Source of the DNA: Thiocapsa sp. KS1
Lineage (GTDB): Bacteria; Pseudomonadota; Gammaproteobacteria; Chromatiales; Chromatiaceae
NCBI RefSeq assembly: GCF_001499735.1
Contig: NZ_LN848257.1
Location: forward strand, 1,352,603 to 1,389,700
Length of the DNA: 37,098 bases
Direction: 5' to 3'
The notes under the pieces were generated by a model that was not told where the DNA came from, searched no databases, and saw nothing but the letters and a program-made list of their open reading frames with translations. Position 1 is the stretch's first letter. Each line of letters starts with the position of its first letter. The position numbers were made by a program, and so were the translations under genes. This document shows, in pieces, positions 34,868-37,098 of the stretch.

Positions 34868-35590
34868 ATGAACCCAAGGCTATTGCGGGCACTCCTCGTC
34901 GCAGCGCCCGCGCTTCTGACAACGGCCCAGGCAGACCACATGAGTCCGTGGGGGCCTGGATGGGCAAACATGCCCAACGACATCCACAACACGCGTATTG
35001 ATTTACGGGACGACAACGATGCGTTCCGCGACTTCGTAAAATACGGCGAGGGCGCCGATACCACGAATCGTTTCCTGACCGAAGAGACGGCCGCGGTGGC
35101 GGCCGAGCTGGCCTCCGGTCACCAGGTCGATCAACTTGCGGCGCGACTGAATCCGCTGCCGGACTTCCTGGGAGGCGGTTGGGCAAGATACAGCCTGTTC
35201 GACGGCGACACCCTGGTGACCCGGGTGCTCAACATCAACATTCGCCTGAGACTCGTCACGAAGAACGGGGCAGTAGCCAACGAATCGCTGGGACTGACCG
35301 ATGGAGTAAATGCGGTCGGCGCCTATTTCAGATACGCGACGCCTGACGCCAACCAGTACTACGCAACGTGCAACCTCGTGTTCGATGACGTCATCGACAC
35401 CGACGGCGACGGGGTGGGCGATTACGCCGTCTATTCACTTTCTCTGAAGGAAGACCCGACCGGTCTGGTCGACGGGACCGGTGGATGTGCCGATATGGCG
35501 GATGCGCCGAAACTGCCGGATGTTCAACTCGGTGACGTCATCGATATCGCCGTCGATGCGATCTGGCCGGTTCTGCAAGGCGACTTCTAG
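34868..35590 (+). CDS. Secreted protein with a Ca-binding-like DxDxDG loop
   Basis: The 240-residue protein starts with a signal peptide (MNPRLLRALLVAAPALLTTA, cleavage after QA near residue 22). The mature N-terminus DHMSPWGPGWANMPNDIHNT is distinctive; near residue 178 the sequence IDTDGDGVGDYAVYSL carries the DxDxDGxxD loop of thrombospondin type 3 or EF-hand-like calcium sites. Two Cys (ATCNL and GGCAD) may form a disulfide. There is no enzyme signature. AAGGAG precedes the ATG. The gene follows the kinase/regulator pair, ends two bases from the convergent dehydrogenase gene, and is preceded by its own promoter and leader hairpin. Confidence 0.75.
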   Translation: MNPRLLRALLVAAPALLTTAQADHMSPWGPGWANMPNDIHNTRIDLRDDNDAFRDFVKYGEGADTTNRFLTEETAAVAAELASGHQVDQLAARLNPLPDFLGGGWARYSLFDGDTLVTRVLNINIRLRLVTKNGAVANESLGLTDGVNAVGAYFRYATPDANQYYATCNLVFDDVIDTDGDGVGDYAVYSLSLKEDPTGLVDGTGGCADMADAPKLPDVQLGDVIDIAVDAIWPVLQGDF

Positions 35591-35592
35591 GA

Positions 35593-36561
35593 TTAAGGAT
35601 ACCGGATGCGGTGCATCAGGGTATCGCCAGGATCCGAGGCCAAATGCACCTGGACGGCGGGCAGGTCATCGAACGCGTCCTCGCCGCTGATGAGGGCATC
35701 CAGCGCCGGATCGGCGAGCAGCGTCAGCGCAAGACCGAGCCGCCGTCGATAGTCCCACCGTGCACGCTGTGCCGTCGCGACCTGACCGACCTGGGAGGAG
35801 CGCAGGGTCAAGCGACGCCGGTGAAAGGCCGCGCCGAGCGGCAAGGTCACAGGCTTGGTGCCGTACCAGCTCAGCTCCAGGACGGTCGACTCGAAGCCGG
35901 CGAGCGCGAGCGCCTGCTCCAAGCCCGCCGAAGAGCCGCTGGCATGAATGACGAGGTCCGCATCCCCGCGCGCCTCCTCGGGCAAGGAAAAGTCGACCCC
36001 CAGTCTTTCGGCGACCTCGCAGCGGCGCGGGTCGATGTCGATCAGCTCGATCCGGCAGCCGGGGATCCGAGCGGCCAACCAGGCGCAGAGCATGCCGACC
36101 GACCCGGCACCGATGACCGCAATGCGATCGCCGATCCGGGGTGTCGCATCCCAGAGACCGTTGACGGCCGTCTCGAGGTTCGCCGCCAAGACGGCGCGCC
36201 CCGGCGGGACCGCGTCGGGGATGCGATGCAGGGCCTCGATCGGGACGCAGTAGGCGCTCTGGTGCGGATAGAGACAGAAGACCGGCTGCCCGACCCAATC
36301 GGGCGGACCGGCCTCGACCCGGCCGACGTTGCAGTAGCCGTACTTGACCGGCCAAGGGAAATCGCCCGCCTGAAAGGGTGCGCGCATCCCGGTGTATTCG
36401 CTCGGCGGGACCTCGCCGCGCATCACCAGTGCCTCGGTCCCGCGACTGATGCCCGTGTAGAGGGTCCGCACCAGTGCCTCGCCCGGCCCGGGGGCTGCAA
36501 GCAGCTCGTCGCGCAGCTCGCCTTGCAGGGGGCCGGTGACCCAATAAGCTCGGGCGGACAT
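35593..36561 (-). CDS. Zinc-type alcohol dehydrogenase-like oxidoreductase (MDR superfamily)
   Basis: The 322-residue protein has an N-terminal GroES-like half (LYTGISRGTEALVMRGEVPP, VKYGYCNVGRVEAG) and a Rossmann half with the NAD(P) loop AVIGAGSVGMLCAWLAARIP and an acidic ELIDIDPRR binding the cofactor ribose. The typical structural-zinc Cys quartet is absent. The ATG at 36561 gives MSARAYWVTG; longer frames upstream have no support. In genomes I recall, such a gene often sits beside PTPS-like and glycosyltransferase genes; here the PTPS-like gene lies 10.6 kb away on the same strand. Confidence 0.85.
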   Translation of the reverse strand: MSARAYWVTGPLQGELRDELLAAPGPGEALVRTLYTGISRGTEALVMRGEVPPSEYTGMRAPFQAGDFPWPVKYGYCNVGRVEAGPPDWVGQPVFCLYPHQSAYCVPIEALHRIPDAVPPGRAVLAANLETAVNGLWDATPRIGDRIAVIGAGSVGMLCAWLAARIPGCRIELIDIDPRRCEVAERLGVDFSLPEEARGDADLVIHASGSSAGLEQALALAGFESTVLELSWYGTKPVTLPLGAAFHRRRLTLRSSQVGQVATAQRARWDYRRRLGLALTLLADPALDALISGEDAFDDLPAVQVHLASDPGDTLMHRIRYP

Positions 36562-36607
36562 CGGGGCGTCTCGTCCCGAGCGCGTCCGGGGCGATCCGTG
36601 CGCGTTC

Positions 36608-37098
36608 CTAGTCGACTCGCCGGGCATAGATGTCTCCCGAGTTGGCGGCCTGCGGCAGGTCATCCAGCCAACAGCCGATCGCGGCGATATCGACCCACGT
36701 CTCGTGCAGAAAACGATGGGATTCACCGAGCACCGCGTTGAATCGCGCATAGCCCAGTCTCCCGCACTCGGCCAAGGCGCTGCGTGCGATGTCCTTCTGG
36801 ATGGTCGTGAATTCGAACGACAGGGCATCGACCGGCCGGGTCAGTCCGCCGAGGGCCTCGGCCTCGTAACCCTCGACATCGATCTTGATGAAGCGGGGTA
36901 CGCCGTGGCGTGCAATCAAATCGTCCAATCGCGTGCAGGCGACCTCGATCGCCCCGTCCCAGTGCTGTCCTTGCCAACCCGGCGCATCCTGCGCTGCCGA
37001 GATGAAACCTGGCGAGAGCGTGCCGACGGTCGGATTGGAGCGGTTCAGGTGGAGCTGCGCACGCCCGCACGCGCGCGCCACCGCCGTCGCCTCGATCC
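36608..37098 (-). CDS. FkbM-family methyltransferase (N-terminus outside window)
   Basis: The visible part covers at least 160 residues, reading to the window edge. It has the FkbM-type core: TRLDDLIARHGVPRFIKIDV followed by EGYEAEALGGL, then LSFEFTT. FkbM enzymes O-methylate sugars or polyketide and other small molecules using SAM; the N-terminal SAM-loop should lie beyond base 37098. The stop lies 46 bases before the dehydrogenase ATG, so the two probably share a transcript. Confidence 0.85.
   Translation of the reverse strand, partial: IEATAVARACGRAQLHLNRSNPTVGTLSPGFISAAQDAPGWQGQHWDGAIEVACTRLDDLIARHGVPRFIKIDVEGYEAEALGGLTRPVDALSFEFTTIQKDIARSALAECGRLGYARFNAVLGESHRFLHETWVDIAAIGCWLDDLPQAANSGDIYARRVD

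Overview
The window looks like a chromosomal segment of a GC-rich gammaproteobacterium. The order thrS-infC-rpmI-rplT-pheS-pheT-ihfA-merR-tRNA-Pro is the classical gammaproteobacterial arrangement. Codon use, the hairpin repeats and the two-component and accessory genes fit a purple sulfur bacterium (Chromatiaceae), but that family assignment is inference from general resemblance, not from a search.

Layout. (1) 1-5000: an accessory block of small, mostly unrecognised genes with a HicBA toxin-antitoxin pair, a ribbon-helix-helix protein and decayed phage/plasmid-like frames. It abuts the 3' end of tRNA-Pro(GGG), a typical integration site. (2) 5014-12969, minus strand: tRNA-Val(GAC), thrS, infC (predicted ATC start), rpmI, rplT, pheS, pheT, ihfA, a MerR-type regulator and tRNA-Pro. 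pheS carries a +1 frameshift in a six-G run, and a REP-like 30-bp perfect inverted repeat lies between pheS and pheT. (3) 13.1-15.7 kb, plus strand: class I fumarase and an AcuI/YhdH-type acrylyl-CoA reductase, followed by REP-like hairpins. (4) 15.8-21.4 kb, minus strand: a small conserved protein, the BolA-family gene ibaG, and a translationally coupled YhaO-like nuclease / YhaN-like ATPase pair related to SbcDC. (5) 21.5-25.0 kb: a probable small-molecule cluster with a RibD-C-type reductase (frameshifted), a SAM methyltransferase, a GT4 glycosyltransferase and a PTPS-fold protein that has lost the usual catalytic residues. (6) 25.2-35.6 kb: a signalling and secretion module with an OmpR-type regulator, a hybrid histidine kinase, two unknown secreted proteins, a second kinase with a degenerate receiver, a NarL-type regulator and a third secreted protein. 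The leaders of two secreted-protein genes are highly structured, one as a predicted three-way junction. (7) 35.6-37.1 kb, minus strand: a zinc-type alcohol dehydrogenase and a truncated FkbM methyltransferase.

How it may work together. The translation block is ordinary housekeeping with some unusual control elements. The glycosyltransferase, methyltransferase, PTPS-like and RibD-like genes plausibly make one GTP-derived (pterin or pyrimidine) metabolite, to which the dehydrogenase and FkbM enzyme at the right end may also belong. The two-component/secreted-protein module between them could be an insertion into that cluster. Two separate single-base frameshifts, one in the essential gene pheS, mean sequencing or assembly errors should be excluded before anything is called a pseudogene.
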